A stretch of DNA of 64,000 nt, taken from contig VXCM01000140.1 of assembly GCA_014773175.1 (NCBI GenBank), positions 212,154-276,153 on the forward strand, read 5' to 3'. A model generated the notes under the pieces. It worked only from the letters and a program-made list of their open reading frames with translations. It was not told the origin of the DNA and ran no database searches. Source of the stretch: Lucifuga dentata. Its lineage: Eukaryota > Chordata > Actinopteri > Ophidiiformes > Bythitidae. How positions within the stretch are numbered: the stretch's first letter is position 1; every line of letters starts with the position of its first letter. Positions 47,461 through 59,603 of this stretch are shown here, in pieces. The position numbers were made by a program, and so were the translations under genes.

Positions 47461-48535
47461 GAGGGGGCATGCATACATCAAACAGAGACGGTCAGTCAAT
47501 ATTGGGGTATGGAGAATCAGCACGCTTTTTTAAAGTAGAGGCTTATGCTCAAACATCACAGTGCCAGTTTGCCAGGCCTGTGCATTTCCCCAGGCTGGGA
47601 TCGCCATTTCTCATTTGTTGCATTAGCGAGAAAGACGGTGTACAAATAAAATTTCCCTGAGCAAGAGAGGTATCTTTGCATACAGAACAACACTGTGTGT
47701 AATTTTCAACAGAGTAAGAGGGGAAACGAAAGCATAAGAGAGACTGAGAAATATGCACCTTCATCAGCGGCTGCAGTTCTTTTCCGCAAAACACATTTAG
47801 GAAATTAGCATTTTTGAAATAGTGCGATTTACTGAGCCAAAGTGTTTTCCTGATCAGGGGATGTATGAACATTCTCAGAGCAGTGTAAGGGTTAGAGGTT
47901 GAGATATGAGGCAGTGGGAAGTGGGAATAAACAAGATATGATTGTATTATTTTGCTTTAACTCTTTTTTCTTCTGCAGAACGCTGAAAAGCTTCAGGTTT
48001 TCTTTTTTCCCTCACTTGAACCGAAAGTTCACATGCATCTTTCTGAAAGTTGTTGGCATGGAGTGAAAATTCATCTTTCCCGACTATTTCTGTGTCAGAC
48101 ACAAATAACAAACCTGTTTGGAGTATCGACTCAGGTACAAAATTCTACCCTTTACTGCAAACTTGTAATTTGTATTTTGTATTTATAATAGGTACCCATA
48201 GGTACATACCTGGTCTCATGAGGATGGAAAATGTGCCTATACCCTACATCTATCAGCAATGTGTACATGAATCTGCTGTTGAAAAGCTGTAAGTGCATAG
48301 TATTTTTACTCTCATTTATACTGTAAGAAACAAAATGTCTTTCTTCGCTCCTGAAAAAATAAGAACTTATATGATCTTCTTTTAACACACAGGCTACTAG
48401 CAGAAGATTGGATTGAACAAGTCAATGTGCAAAATCTGGCTAAAAAGCAAGAATACCAGAAGTCATATTCAGATTTGTAACTGTAAAGTGATAGAAAAGT
48501 TCACCTGATCTGGTCTCAAGATCAAAAATACATTT
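47461..48535. other. Spacer, no gene seen
   Basis: No supported feature. AT-rich phrases at 48318-48480 faintly recall the CACTG family. Confidence 0.4.
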
Positions 48536-48668
48536 TCTTTTTTTTCTTTTCTTTTTTCTTTTTTTTACACACTCATCACCACTCAGTTACATGTGTGTAT
48601 AGGCTGGATTGTTTGAGTAAGAAAATGAACTACTAGGTCCAACCACCTCCACAAGTCTCAAATGAATT

Positions 48669-48705
<37 letters not shown>
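48536..48705. repeat. T/C-rich tract and (TC)16 microsatellite
   Basis: A T-rich, C-punctuated tract at 48536-48566 and a perfect TC run at 48674-48705. Confidence 0.9.
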
Positions 48706-48709
<4 letters not shown>

Positions 48710-49047
48710 CCAAATTGTGTTTTACAGCATCTGTTCATTATAGATGGCCGACATGATGGATATGGTCATAATATTAATGTAAGACTGACACGGTGGAGAC
48801 ATGAATCATGGCCAACTTTATTTCAAAGCCGGCGTTTCATTGGCCCGCCACTAAAAAGTGATATATAAACGTCAGGGAATGGCAGCAGTAAAGCATTATG
48901 AAGTGCATTTGATGGTGCATTTGCACTGTTATCAACCCGCTGTTATTTACTAATGTGTCTCCTTCATGTCACACACACTGTGGACATCCATGTCAGTGTC
49001 ATTTGAGGACTGTATATGCACACAAACCTTTTTCTTTTGTCTTGCAG

Positions 49048-49115
49048 GTTCTGATTTACCAGTGAAATGGCAGAAGTGCGTAGAAAAAGGATGTATATAC
49101 AGAGATGGACTTCAG
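49048..49115 (+). other. Exon-like segment with a good start codon (candidate)
   Basis: The acceptor context is excellent (CCTTTTTCTTTTGTCTTGCAG) and the donor is good (CAG|GTATGG). The 68-bp segment carries an ATG at 49067 with G at -3 and G at +4, opening MAEVRRKRMYIQRWTS up to the donor with one leftover base. It could be a first coding exon or a lncRNA exon. No family is recognised and no downstream partner is identified. Confidence 0.22.
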
Positions 49116-51352
49116 GTATGGAAGCCCACACATGACATTTAGTTAATTTAATGCAGTGTACATGTGTATGCATCATGCATGACAAAATTTAAAAAAAAAC
49201 AAAAAAAAGCAATTTAATTTTCTTTTTATGTTTTTATTCTGATTTCAGGTAAAGCCTGGAAAAATCAGTGCCATTATATAAATTGATTCAAATGCAAAAA
49301 GCCAGTTTGATTATACATTTTTTTCAAGTTTATGTAGCACAGATTTTAGCAATTAGAAAATGGAAATGCAGTGTCATTTAATTTTTTTTTTTTTTAATTG
49401 TAATTTTGTAATATATATATTTATACCAGAAGTGGCAAAGTAATGAGATACACTTTGTCATGAAAGCTTTCATTTTAAATTTAATTTTTAAATTTGGCAC
49501 CTCAATTTTTAAACATTGGAACTGAAAACTGAATTATAACATTTAGTTTGGTCATATGTTCATGCGTACATCCAGCTATAAACCTCCAAATTTGGGTGCC
49601 AGTGGAAGCAAAAGTTAGATTGAATGTTTGTGGCATAAACAATAATTGTACGATTTGGCAATTTTCATCATCTTAGTCACGTCCCATTTGCCAAAAAGAT
49701 ATTTTAAAATTCTTCACAAAGCTTGATTATGTTTCCTAATTGTTGTTCGGTTGATTTTACTCCAATATCCCTGCATAATAACTACAGTAAAGTTAAGCTG
49801 TATACTGTAAAGAGTCCATTAGGAAGTTGTGCACTGCAGAATCCTGCAATATTTTTTCCTAAGACGCTGCAATATTTAGTTAATCTCAGTATTTGACTTG
49901 GACTCCAGAGAATCGATACCCTGAAACCTACTTGAACTTTGCACCTTGCTGCTTTGGTCTGATTCTGCTCTAAAACACCCACAGCATCGTTCAGGCAGCA
50001 ACAGCCTGAGATGCCGTTTCCATCATCGATACTTTTCTCAGACAGATTCTGGCTGTGCATCTTTCAGAGTGAAATCATGTTCAGATTAGTGAATACCTGC
50101 TTGTAATTGTAAGTGGTGTAATCCGTGTAATGTGATTACTTCCAGCCAATTTGGGTAATTTGTCTTAGAAAACATAACAAGCAGTCAAAACTTATTTCAA
50201 TTTACTGTAACTAAATAGTCAAAAAATAACATAAACTAACAAGAAATTGTTTATGCAGACATGTAATAATAAACCATTTTATATGTGTAATCTGCGATGT
50301 AGTCAACTGGAATACGCTCATTCCTTTCAGGTACTTTGTGTTGTTTTGAGCCGCAAACCCCAAAAATATGTAGTCAAATAAGAGATATTACCTAAAAATG
50401 TGACAAAAATCTCATATTTTTGTTTTTAATATTTAAAAGATTTTGAAGATACATGATTGCACCTGATGAAATGTTTAAAGTTTTAAAAAGTACAAGGTTG
50501 TCACATCTCTCAAATGTTAAATATCTTACTTTGCACTTGAACTTGTCATTTATTTTACTTCTTATCATATATGCTTTTAATTTCATATTTTAAAATAGTT
50601 TAAGATATGAATAACAGACCTAAGTCCTCTGTTACTTCTTACACACTCAGTTCAGTCAGAAATTGTCTTCAGTCTTCTTGTTTTTCTTATCCTGTATATG
50701 AAAATCAACCCACATAACTTTGTAATTTAATAACAGCTAAAAATGTCATACTCATGCTGCTAGAAGGCAGTTTTAAAAAAGAAGAAAAACTACTTTAGAC
50801 CTTAAACATGGCATTTTATTTTTATCATAAAGTAGCTCAGTGGTGTGAATTCTTTGTTTAAAAGGATGTATCATAAAGGTCATCCTGCCTTGAGGATCTG
50901 CCAATCATTAAAAGTTTCAATAATCTGGGTTTTCAGGCTAATTTATCAGAGAGTTTGGGGATTTTCGGTGTCACATGATAGTTTGAATGCCTCTGAGCTT
51001 CTCAAAAGGAGACAAAGCTCGAGGAAACATGAACACTTTTCATGTTTTGGAATTAAAGTTGAACAATTTCAGATTTAATTTATCTGCAAATACAAATAAT
51101 ATATGAGGAGAGACATTCAAGCAATTTGTATTTAACATTTGAGGAGGGAAATCAGGATAAAAGAAATAGCTGAATTAATAAATAAAATATTTTCACTCCA
51201 TTTCATTCAGTTATCTGTATGTGAAGATTTTTATTCTTTATTTTTTAATGAAAAATGTAATCAGAGTTGTGATTGGCTGGGAGTTTGTGACGTCGTGAAA
51301 TCAGCTGAATCAGTTAATGGTATAATCAGTGCAACTTAAGTGGTCAAGTGGC
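49116..51352. other. AT-rich spacer, no gene seen
   Basis: Low-GC sequence with several T- and A-runs (49381-49396 for example). Short open frames are products of AT-rich composition. Confidence 0.45.
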
Positions 51353-51556
51353 CTGTTAGGTGCGTGTGCGTGTGCATGCATGTGTGTGTACCAATTCCCA
51401 TCCTGCATTGCTGCCCTGAATTTCTCAGCCTCCGTAGTGTTATTGACTCAGGATAAAAACAATCTTAATCTAATATTTTTCCATGATATCAAGTAATGTA
51501 AATTATAACGGGGTGTTGGTATGTAGTCTGTAATTACACACACACACATACACACC
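51353..51556. other. Spacer with GT- and CA-rich patches
   Basis: GCGTGTGCGTGTGCATGCAT and GTGTGTGT at 51362-51390, and a CA run at 51537-51556. Confidence 0.7.
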
Positions 51557-51697
51557 CCTCCCTCCCCCCCTTTTCATTTCTGAGCGTTAGTGTGTTTTGT
51601 GTTCAGGACTCGCTCTGTTTCCCAGCGTCCTTGTTTGAAAGACGACTGCTGCACCCTACAGTTAGAAAATGTCTCTCTGTGCACATCTGTGACTCAG

Positions 51698-51698
<1 letters not shown>

Positions 51699-51747
<49 letters not shown>
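51699..51747. repeat. (CT)24 microsatellite
   Basis: Forty-nine bases of perfect CT alternation, the longest dinucleotide run in the window. Confidence 0.95.
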
Positions 51748-51750
<3 letters not shown>

Positions 51751-53259
51751 CCCCCTCCCCTCCTCTCCCCAGATTAAAGACACAGGCTATGATATTAAAT
51801 ATGCAGTATCATTCATCTCTGACCAACAAGCTTTGACTTAGATTTTGTCATTAGATTATTAGATTTATAGTTTCAGCAAAGTTGTTCTTCTTTTAAACAG
51901 TAATGAATAAATGAGAAGTAGAATCTCAGTGGACAGATTTTACATTTTGAATTGTCAAAATATTTAACATTTGTGAAAAAATATTCTCTGTTGGTATTAG
52001 GTTAGCCTTTAGATTGAATTCTCTCTATTTGATGAACAAGTAGATATTACGTCCTTGTATCATCCTATAAAAAAATGAGTGGCTTTACTTTTTAACTCAT
52101 TTATGCCAAACACATTTGTTGTAAAGTGTTTGATAGAACGACTGAGGACGCCAATACAGATTTAAAAGAGAGATCAGCCTCCAAAATACAAATCTGGGGC
52201 TTGTTCTTAAAGGTTTATATCAGCCATTTAAATTCCTGTCATTCATTATTCAGTCTTGCTCCAAAATGTGTTCTTATTTTATCGACACAGGATTTAATTT
52301 AAGTGTTGATCCATCATTTGTCTTCATTTTGTGATTTAAATCGTTTCTTCAGAGTACATATCACTTGTGTCAAACATTGAATCTGTACTTTCGGAGTAAG
52401 CTCACATTATTATCTGATGTTGCTCGTGTTTGAATTTTATCCAGTTTCAAATTAAAGCGCCTTTAATGTTTGAGCTCTACTGTGCAAACCAAATCTACTC
52501 GAGCAGGAGGGTGGGGGGGGTAAAAGTTGAAGAACCAAGATGGAGACGCTTTGACTTGACTATCTGCAGCTTCTTTAAGTGAAACCATTTGGAGATAGAC
52601 GCAGTAAATAGAAAACAGCGATTGTCGTCTCGCTCTGCCTCCCTTTCACTAATCTGATTGGGCACGTTCCCCCGAAACGAGGGCAACACCAAAACAAAAG
52701 ATCACCAATCAGATAGAAGGGGCTCCCGCTGAAGTTCTTGGCATGGTATGAATGCTTTGCCCTCTTATGTGCTCTAGTATCTAGCAGTGAGATTCCCCCT
52801 GTCGCTTTTATGTGTTAATCGTCACCGCTCAGTGAGACTATTGTGCTGTCTGCATCGCCGGGGGAGGAAACCAAAAAAAAAGTAAAGAAAAGAAGAGTTC
52901 ATATGTGGAATGAATGCATGCGGCAGAGACTGCCAGCACCGTTTCACACGAGCAGAGAATCACTTCATCCTCCCGTTGACGAAGGTCCAAAAGTGCAGTG
53001 TGGTGCTCTGCCACCACAGACATTCCTAATTGGTGGGAAAGAAAATGAGAGCAAATGAAGGGTTAATTTCTGCTATTTTAGATGTTCTGTATGGAAGGAA
53101 ACCTATTTATTATGATGACACCAGTAAAATGCAGATGATCCAGGTGTTAAAAGCGCTGTCGACCGTCAGCCGTTACTTCAAAGTTAGGTTGGTATTAGGC
53201 TGAATTTTGGGGAATTGTGGAGCTAAAGCGAAAAAAGATGACACAGACAAAAGACTATT
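51748..53259. other. Spacer, no gene seen
   Basis: Contains a G-run near 52512 and a higher-GC patch at 52590-53040 without a supported exon. Confidence 0.4.
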
Positions 53260-53720
53260 TTTTATTTGCTGTTTTTATAGATTAAGTGTTGGATCAGTCG
53301 ATTACATAATATGGACTTTATACTTATTTATTTGTATATTATATTGCACATACAAAAAAATCTAACTTTAAATTAAATAAAAAATAAATATCTGAATAAA
53401 GTAAATCAAAAATGTATGCAATATAATTAAAGAAAAACAGAGAAAAAGTACCTAATTAAAATAGTAGGATCTAAAACAAGCCAGCTAAGAATGAAATACA
53501 CCAAAAAAGAAAATTAAAATAAAAATAAATTAAAAATTAAGAAAAGCAAATACATGAGAAAAGAAAATGTTAGAAAATTCAACTAATTATACAGAAATAA
53601 CTAAATGAAATATAAATTAAAACATGTTTTAAATCTGTGCTTGCAGAAGTTTGTCCTAAATTCACAAAACATATTAAAAAAAATATATAATAAATTAAAA
53701 TGGGTTGCTGTGAAAAAAAA
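53260..53720. other. Very A-rich low-complexity stretch
   Basis: Repeated TAAAAATAAAT-type phrases with very low GC. No gene or recognisable repeat family. Confidence 0.65.
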
Positions 53721-55059
53721 AGAAAAAAAGAAGAGCATTACTGTGATCCACCACATTTCAAAGCTAGCGACTGAAGATCATAATAATGAATTGGTTGTTT
53801 CGGAAATGAGCTGTAAATGTGTGTTTGCAGAAGCAGAACAAAGGAAAGTTTTAAAGGTTTAAAGGTTACACGGACTGCAGGGAAAGTGGAGCTCGTTACA
53901 GCTCCGGCTGTGAGCTTTCTCATTTACAGATATGAGGAGGAGTTTGCAGAAGGTTTAAAGGTTGCAAACACTGAGGAGAAAATACAGAAACCATTTCACT
54001 TTCCTGGGAAGGCACAGTCAATATTGTGTGAGGCTTTAATGGTCAAACATATGCATATTTTCTGCTGGAGTCCTTCTGTTTTGATGAAGCTCAGATACAT
54101 TCGGTATCATCTATCAAACACGGGGAGGAGGAGGAGACGGCAGGGGGCTGCTGGAGAACAGAAGTTAGGCTTCGCCACGGTACCGAGCACTTATTTTATT
54201 GACGTGGGAAGACACAGGAAACGAGCTGCTTTCACTCTTGCATGTCGAGTCCTTCTGTTGGCACGCAAATCCAAAACAATTTCAGATTTGGAGAAATACG
54301 GGGGCAGCTGGTGTTCCCACAGCCGTGCTGGAATTAGCCGCTTACGCACTGCAACCCTATCTGCTCTGCACCTGGGCGGCTAGCAGGGCCGGCCCGCACC
54401 TTTGACTCACAGGCCACGGACGGTCTGTGTGAATTTACTGTATATGAGAGAGAATTGTACATTTTTAGCAGCCTTTTTCAGCAATATAACTCCAGGCGTA
54501 ACAAATTTTCACAGGTATTTGTGAGATTTTTGTCTTTCAGGTACTTAAAAGTCCAAAACTGCATACCAGTATTTCCATCCTTTTCTTTGTCAGATTTGAG
54601 TTGTCTTCTGTCTTTTCTAATCCTTTTTTTGTCCTCCCAACCTGTTAAATTGTCATCATCAGCTTTCTAAAACACATGAACGTAACTTCTTTCAACAATT
54701 AAAATCCATGCAAGTGGATTTTATCTGTGGTCTGTCTGGCCGGTAGTGGAATAGGTGTTTAAGATGTTTCCCTATCATCCACTCAGAGCAGAATAGAATA
54801 GGCTTGAATACTGGTTGACCTTGAAAAGGATCAAACGCAGAATTTAAACGCCACCTAAAATAGGCATTCTGGTCCATTATATTACATAACATTAAGATCT
54901 ACTGTCATGACTGCTGCTGTTGCCTACTTTTGGCTTGGAAGTGCAGATACCAAAAACAATAATTTCACCAAAACTGGCTCAAACAAGGTGATTTTTAGAA
55001 AAAGTTGAGACTAAATGTTTATTTTATCATTTTAAAAACAGAAGCACCCATTTTCCTTG
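53721..55059. other. Spacer containing the window's longest open frame
   Basis: A 188-codon plus-strand frame (53817-54383) runs through GGTTTAAAGGTTACACGG and AAGGTTTAAAGGTTGC. It has no domain, no coiled coil and no splice context I can identify. The 54000-54370 part is repeat-free and could be a conserved noncoding element. Not called as a gene. Confidence 0.35.
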
Positions 55060-55157
55060 TCTCTCTCTCTCTCTCTCGCTCAGTTCAGCTGTCTGGTCAA
55101 TGGGACCAGGGCGAGTGGCCAAATGTGTACAGCCAACCTCCTCCTCCTCCTCCTCCC
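55060..55157. repeat. (CT)9 and (CTC)7 microsatellites
   Basis: CT run at 55060-55077 and CTC run at about 55137-55157. Both generate artificial Ser/Leu- or Pro-rich frames. Confidence 0.9.
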
Positions 55158-55419
55158 TTCCTCTCCCATCCAGACAGCCTCCTGTTCAGCTGTGCAGATC
55201 TCCACAGGTTCCAGCCAGGTCAGATGTTCAACACGAGCAACAACATGTTCACTCCTCACCGCTGCTCACCCCGCCTGGCCGTCACACCGCCGTAACACCC
55301 GCACAGGCTCCATAAAAAACCAGGCTGATATTTTAAGGTTGTGCTCACCTGTAAATGATCCCATATTTCGTTGTAATATTCAAGGTCTTTAAATGTCAAG
55401 AATTCATTGTTTCAATCTC

Positions 55420-55421
<2 letters not shown>

Positions 55422-55451
<30 letters not shown>
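55422..55451. repeat. Poly-T tract
   Basis: Thirty T in a row. Confidence 0.95.
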
Positions 55452-55978
55452 CTCAGTGGAAAACCCAAACTAATGAACCCTCTCTAATTAAACATTATTG
55501 AGGAATGATACATAAAACTCTGAAAGATAATAAAATTTCACTGCAGGTTTTATAGACTGACAATGTAGCTGTAGCCAGGAAGAAACCACCATGGTAATAA
55601 TACTGCAGTTACACCATTCTGTATACACTCAAACCTATAAAAATGATTAGTTATTGATTAGAATTATTTATGCACATTCTTTTGTATATTTAAAGGAATA
55701 TCGACACAGATTTTATGCAAGATTATACAAGATTATATGATCTCAATGCCTCCAGTTGCAACACAGCAACATGTTAGAGGGTGTCATCTCTTATGCATTG
55801 TTTATTTAAGGTAACAAATTATTAGGTCACATTTTTGTTTAAAAGATAACACATGCATGTACTTGTGAAGCTTTATTAGTGATTTTAGCCATGGTTATCA
55901 AATATCTGCATACACTTTCATTACTCTTGTACTATTTTATTTCCTTCTTATTTTACTTTGTGTTCACTTGTATGCATT
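55452..55978. other. AT-rich spacer
   Basis: No supported feature. Confidence 0.5.
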
Positions 55979-56063
55979 TCTCTCTCTCTCTCTCTCTCTC
56001 GCTTTCTCTTTCCCACCTCCCCCGTGTGTGTATGTGTGTCTGTCTGTCTGTGTCTGTGTGTGT
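55979..56063. repeat. (CT)11 followed by TG/TCTG repeats
   Basis: CT alternation at 55979-56001, then mixed TGTGTATGTGTGTCTGTCTG. Confidence 0.9.
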
Positions 56064-57153
56064 CCATGCACTTATGTACGGCACACGGTGTGAGCACAGT
56101 TGTGTGTTGGTCGTTTCTTGCCGTGAGTGTTTTCGCATGTGACTGCCTCCGCTGCGTCCCAGCAGGGTTGCGGTTGGCCCCACCCACCCGGGGCCAGTTC
56201 CAGCCAATCAGGTACTAATGTGCGGGAAGAGGAGAGGGCTGCGCTGACAGATGGCAGACTGACCTGGAAAACCTGCCCCCTTTTCAGGGTTCAGCAGTCG
56301 GCAGATGACAGGTATTATTTCATAACCCAAAGACTGAAGAGGGATGGTGGTGGAACACGAACTCACAGCATACACACGCTTTTGCTTTCACCTCGACCCG
56401 TCGTTAACTCATTCCTCGGTGATTTCCTGCTAATTTTGTTCACTTTTAATCATTCATGCACACACATATATCCTTTCTTTCTTGTTTAATGCCATAAATT
56501 TCAGCGTAAAAGCCTTGGAAAGTATTAAAATGCCCTAAATATCACATATTAGATCAGAGTTTTGTAACACGCTTTGCATCGGACAGTTCTGTTTCATTTT
56601 ACTTCGGTTATTTTCTGAAAGTGGAGGTTCCCTGAATTTAAGCAGGAGCAGTACACACATATCAGAAGGTTACACTCACAACTACACAAGCTGATGTATA
56701 CATACAGAAGAATGCATAATTTTACACTTAGACATGTACACACTCAGACATACATTTATCTGAGGCTCCAACCAGCCATGTAACTCTGATGTCAGGCCAA
56801 ATCTGTCTGGGAGAAAGTGCTTTTTGATGAAGTCGTTCATAAATTTTAATATAACATGTCAGCTACATGATGTATAGACTGGCTGCTCATTCATATTTCA
56901 AGCTGGTCTGCTGTTGAGAAAGCAGCCTGGGTTGTACCTTGCTCTACCTTAAAGTGCTGTGTGGTTACGGCTGTCAGAGTCTGGAATATGCTGCTAACAT
57001 CCCTGTTCATTACATCACACTTACAAAAGTTTTATCACTTATCTGTTGTCATCCATGTATTAATGTAAAAATGTATCAACAAATAAAAGCATTGGTGACT
57101 TGCAGAGTTTAGTTTTGCTGAAGAAAACTTATCTCCAGTTTTTGTGGTTTCAG
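56064..57153. other. Spacer, no gene seen
   Basis: A GC-rich patch at 56150-56220 ends in a donor-like AATCAGGTACTAA, and another at 56288-56311 has acceptor and donor only 24 bp apart. Neither supports a call. Confidence 0.35.
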
Positions 57154-57222
57154 ATCAGAAGGACAGAAGATTGAGAAAGAAAGAGGAAAGGAAGGAAAGA
57201 AGATGTGATGGAAGGAAATAAG
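57154..57222 (+). other. Exon-like purine-rich segment (candidate noncoding exon)
   Basis: Acceptor CAGTTTTTGTGGTTTCAG and a near-consensus donor AAG|GTAAGAGA enclose 69 bp that is almost entirely A and G, as in exonic splicing enhancers. All three forward frames contain a stop, so it would be a UTR or lncRNA exon. It may also be a simple purine tract that happens to sit between splice-like sites. Confidence 0.22.
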
Positions 57223-57368
57223 GTAAGAGACATTAAGATTTTGTAGGATTTTCTGATTTTCTTCATAAAAGAGAACATTTGTAAATCACATGAAGGAACC
57301 TGTGACTCAGGTTTAGGCTTTAAAACCGCAACTGTTAGCACTCAATAGCTTCCCAGTGCTAAGGACTT

Positions 57369-57379
57369 CCACTAGAGGG
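57369..57379 (+). promoter_or_regulatory. Possible CTCF core
   Basis: CCACTAGAGGG matches the CTCF core CCASYAGRKGG, with T in place of the final C. One site, untested. Confidence 0.3.
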
Positions 57380-57389
57380 TGTCAGCATT

Positions 57390-58110
57390 ACCTGAACACT
57401 TCTTATTGATTAACCAAATCAGCTTCAGATGCAAGGATCAAAATGAGACAGAAAATATTTATCGTGCCCCTCCTCGTGCTCCAAACAGCTGGACATATTG
57501 AACTCCTTTCCATGTACCTCCAACTGATGCTCGCCGTGCTGAATCGAAGGTAGCCAATATCTGATTTTTCCAACCTAAGTCTCCCATCTTCTACGAAAAT
57601 GAGACACATTACTGGTCCATTAATTGATCCGGGTGCTGCTTTGAAACATGGACCTCTCTCAGAAGCAGGAATTAGGCCGACTGCAAGGCCAATTAGGTGA
57701 ACCTTCGCTCTGTCTAGTCTGACGCATCTCAATCAATCCGAACCGTCAGCAGGTGAAATGCCAGACGGAATCACCAGACGCCCTCATGAATGCTAAGATG
57801 GCTCAGCCGTTAATGATATACATGTCCAAATCATGAAATGCATACAGCACAGAGGGCAGAGGCTAATAGTCTCTCATTGGCTGGTTTTATCCTCCATGAT
57901 CCTCTGCCGGCTAAACATCATTGACTGCAGGTTCCTCTCTCAGTATGTGCTGCTGTACTTTCACATTTTACCTCCATTATTAATTTCCACCAATAATAGC
58001 AGCAGTACGTCTGTGCATAGCAAAGCAGGAGAGATGGTGAGGTAATTTCCCCTCTGGGATTGTTCTCTGCCTCCCTCATTATGCAGCTTTTTAGATGTAA
58101 TACACAATGA
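57390..58110. promoter_or_regulatory. Candidate conserved noncoding block
   Basis: The densest enhancer-like block: TCCATTAATTGATCCGG, GGAATTAGGCCG, GGCCAATTAGGTG, AGCCGTTAATGATATAC and CCATTATTAATTTCCACC within 500 bp, without repeats. A 109-codon minus-strand frame (57403-57732) overlaps it but has no recognisable domain. Regulatory identity is inferred. Confidence 0.35.
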
Positions 58111-58139
58111 CCGACACAGTATCGCTTTGATAATAATGA

Positions 58140-58180
58140 TAGAATGTTTTATTGATCCCTTTAGGTGAATTATCTTTGCT
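58140..58180. mobile_element. Possible interspersed-repeat 3' tail
   Basis: TTTTATTGATCCCTTTAGG resembles the tail of common teleost interspersed repeats and the fragment at 28718. The body is not recognisable. Confidence 0.3.
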
Positions 58181-59374
58181 TTTAATATATTTTTCCACTG
58201 GGAGATGGGAGGTTAGGTCTGTATGTAACAAAACAAATGTTAGAAAGCAATAAAAAAAAATATTAAACATAACTAATAAATCGTCTATTGTCCATTATAA
58301 TTGAGCCATATAATCTTTGGGAGTTGAATCTGACCATGTGCTGCATTCAGATGTGTTCTGCCACAATAAACCCTCATGTAATCCCACGTTCAGACAGCAT
58401 GACCCTTAATTGAAATAATCCCTGCCGATGAGCGGGGCCGTTCCAGTTTCATGATGGGTCCAGTTTAACCCACTGTGTGACTCTGACCTTTCCCTCGCTG
58501 CTCACTGGGACCATCTGAACCCGTCCCAGTAAGGACATCTGCTGGGATACTGGGGAGGTTGTTTGATCTGCCTGGCTGGTCCCAGAGGCCTTTCAGATCC
58601 ACTCACACTTACAGTAAAACGCTGAGTGCTACTGGAGATGGAGCAGCAGCAAATTAGTTTATTGCTATTAGCATTAGTGGAATTTAGCAGATTCTAGGCT
58701 GTTTCAACTTTTTTTTTTTATTGAGTCAGTATGTTTTTCCTAAAATATTTTAACTGAAGTTTTGTGCTTCACTGCATTTTAAACTAAGTCGAAACAGAGA
58801 TTTAGTGCAGCCTCAAGGTGGACGGCTATGTTAAACAGACACGTGTTTGTGACAGAAATGGGGATAACTTCAGGAGTCGACAAAATATAGATGCAATCCA
58901 AATTGCAAACATGGAGTGCAACAGCAAACATTGCTTTACAGTTTAAATCAGCCAGACTAAAGAGACCTGTGAGACAGTAAATACAAGCCAAACGTGCCTG
59001 TTTTAAAATTGTAAGTAGTTATTTAGTCTTAATCTAGACCAGAAAACCCTCCACTGACTCAAACAGCAAACGCACAAAAGGTTTAAATACACAGTCTTCA
59101 GCTAATAAACTCTGAAAGGACATTAGAGTAAACCAAGTCAAACCTACATGTTCTTTGTCTTAGAGGTTTAAACATATCCAGCACTGTTTGTACTACATCA
59201 CCTCTGAATTATATCCACCGTGTGCGTTTCTCACTAATGAATGTGTTTCCCTCTGTATTTTGTTATTTTCTGTCTGAATTGGTCCGTCTCTGCCTCTTTT
59301 TCTTGCCACTGTATCTAAAACAGTGCATTAACATCTGCAGCCCATTTAGTGCTGCTGACACCAGGCTAATAACA
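58181..59374. other. Spacer, no gene seen
   Basis: No supported repeat, exon or motif cluster. Confidence 0.45.
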
Positions 59375-59429
59375 GTGTGTGCATGTGTGTTCATGCATGT
59401 TTGTGTGTGTGTGTGTGCGCGCGTGTGTG
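59375..59429. repeat. Imperfect TG/CG microsatellite
   Basis: GTGTGTGCATGTGTGTTCAT followed by TGTGTGTGTGTGTGCGCGCG. Confidence 0.9.
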
Positions 59430-59480
59430 GCTGAAGCAGCAGCCAACAAGCACAGCTGAAAGGTGTCACTGAGGCTCCTA

Positions 59481-59603
59481 CGCCTCCTCTAACAGTCACT
59501 GATTCAGGGGGCGCTTTTTTTTTTCCTTTCTCTTTCTTTTTNCGCCTCCTCTAACAGTCACTGATTCAGGGGGCGCTTTTTTTTTTCCTTTCTCTTTCTT
59601 TTT
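59481..59603. repeat. Identical 61-bp blocks either side of an N (assembly artefact)
   Basis: 59481-59541 and 59543-59603 are identical, with N at 59542. The unit starts CGCCTCCTCTAACAG and ends with T-rich TCTCTTTCTTTTT. Unmerged contig overlap caused by the pyrimidine tract is the likely explanation. Confidence 0.9.

Noticed and set aside
47214..47660. 148-codon plus-strand frame
   Set aside because: It crosses the N at 47377, reads the same 62-bp block twice and runs through a GT microsatellite.
53817..54383. Longest open frame, 188 codons on the plus strand
   Set aside because: No domain, repeat, coiled coil or signal sequence is visible, and there is no promoter or splice context. Its start lies in AT-rich sequence. 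A frame this long is plausible by chance in 64 kb.
55083..55295. Possible terminal exon after a CT-rich acceptor, with a Pro-rich open frame to a stop
   Set aside because: The acceptor is a CT microsatellite and the Pro run is a CTC microsatellite. Two other frames are also open, and no family is recognised.
57403..57732. 109-codon minus-strand frame
   Set aside because: It overlaps the densest enhancer-like block and has no recognisable domain or splice signals. A chance frame in higher-complexity noncoding DNA is more likely.
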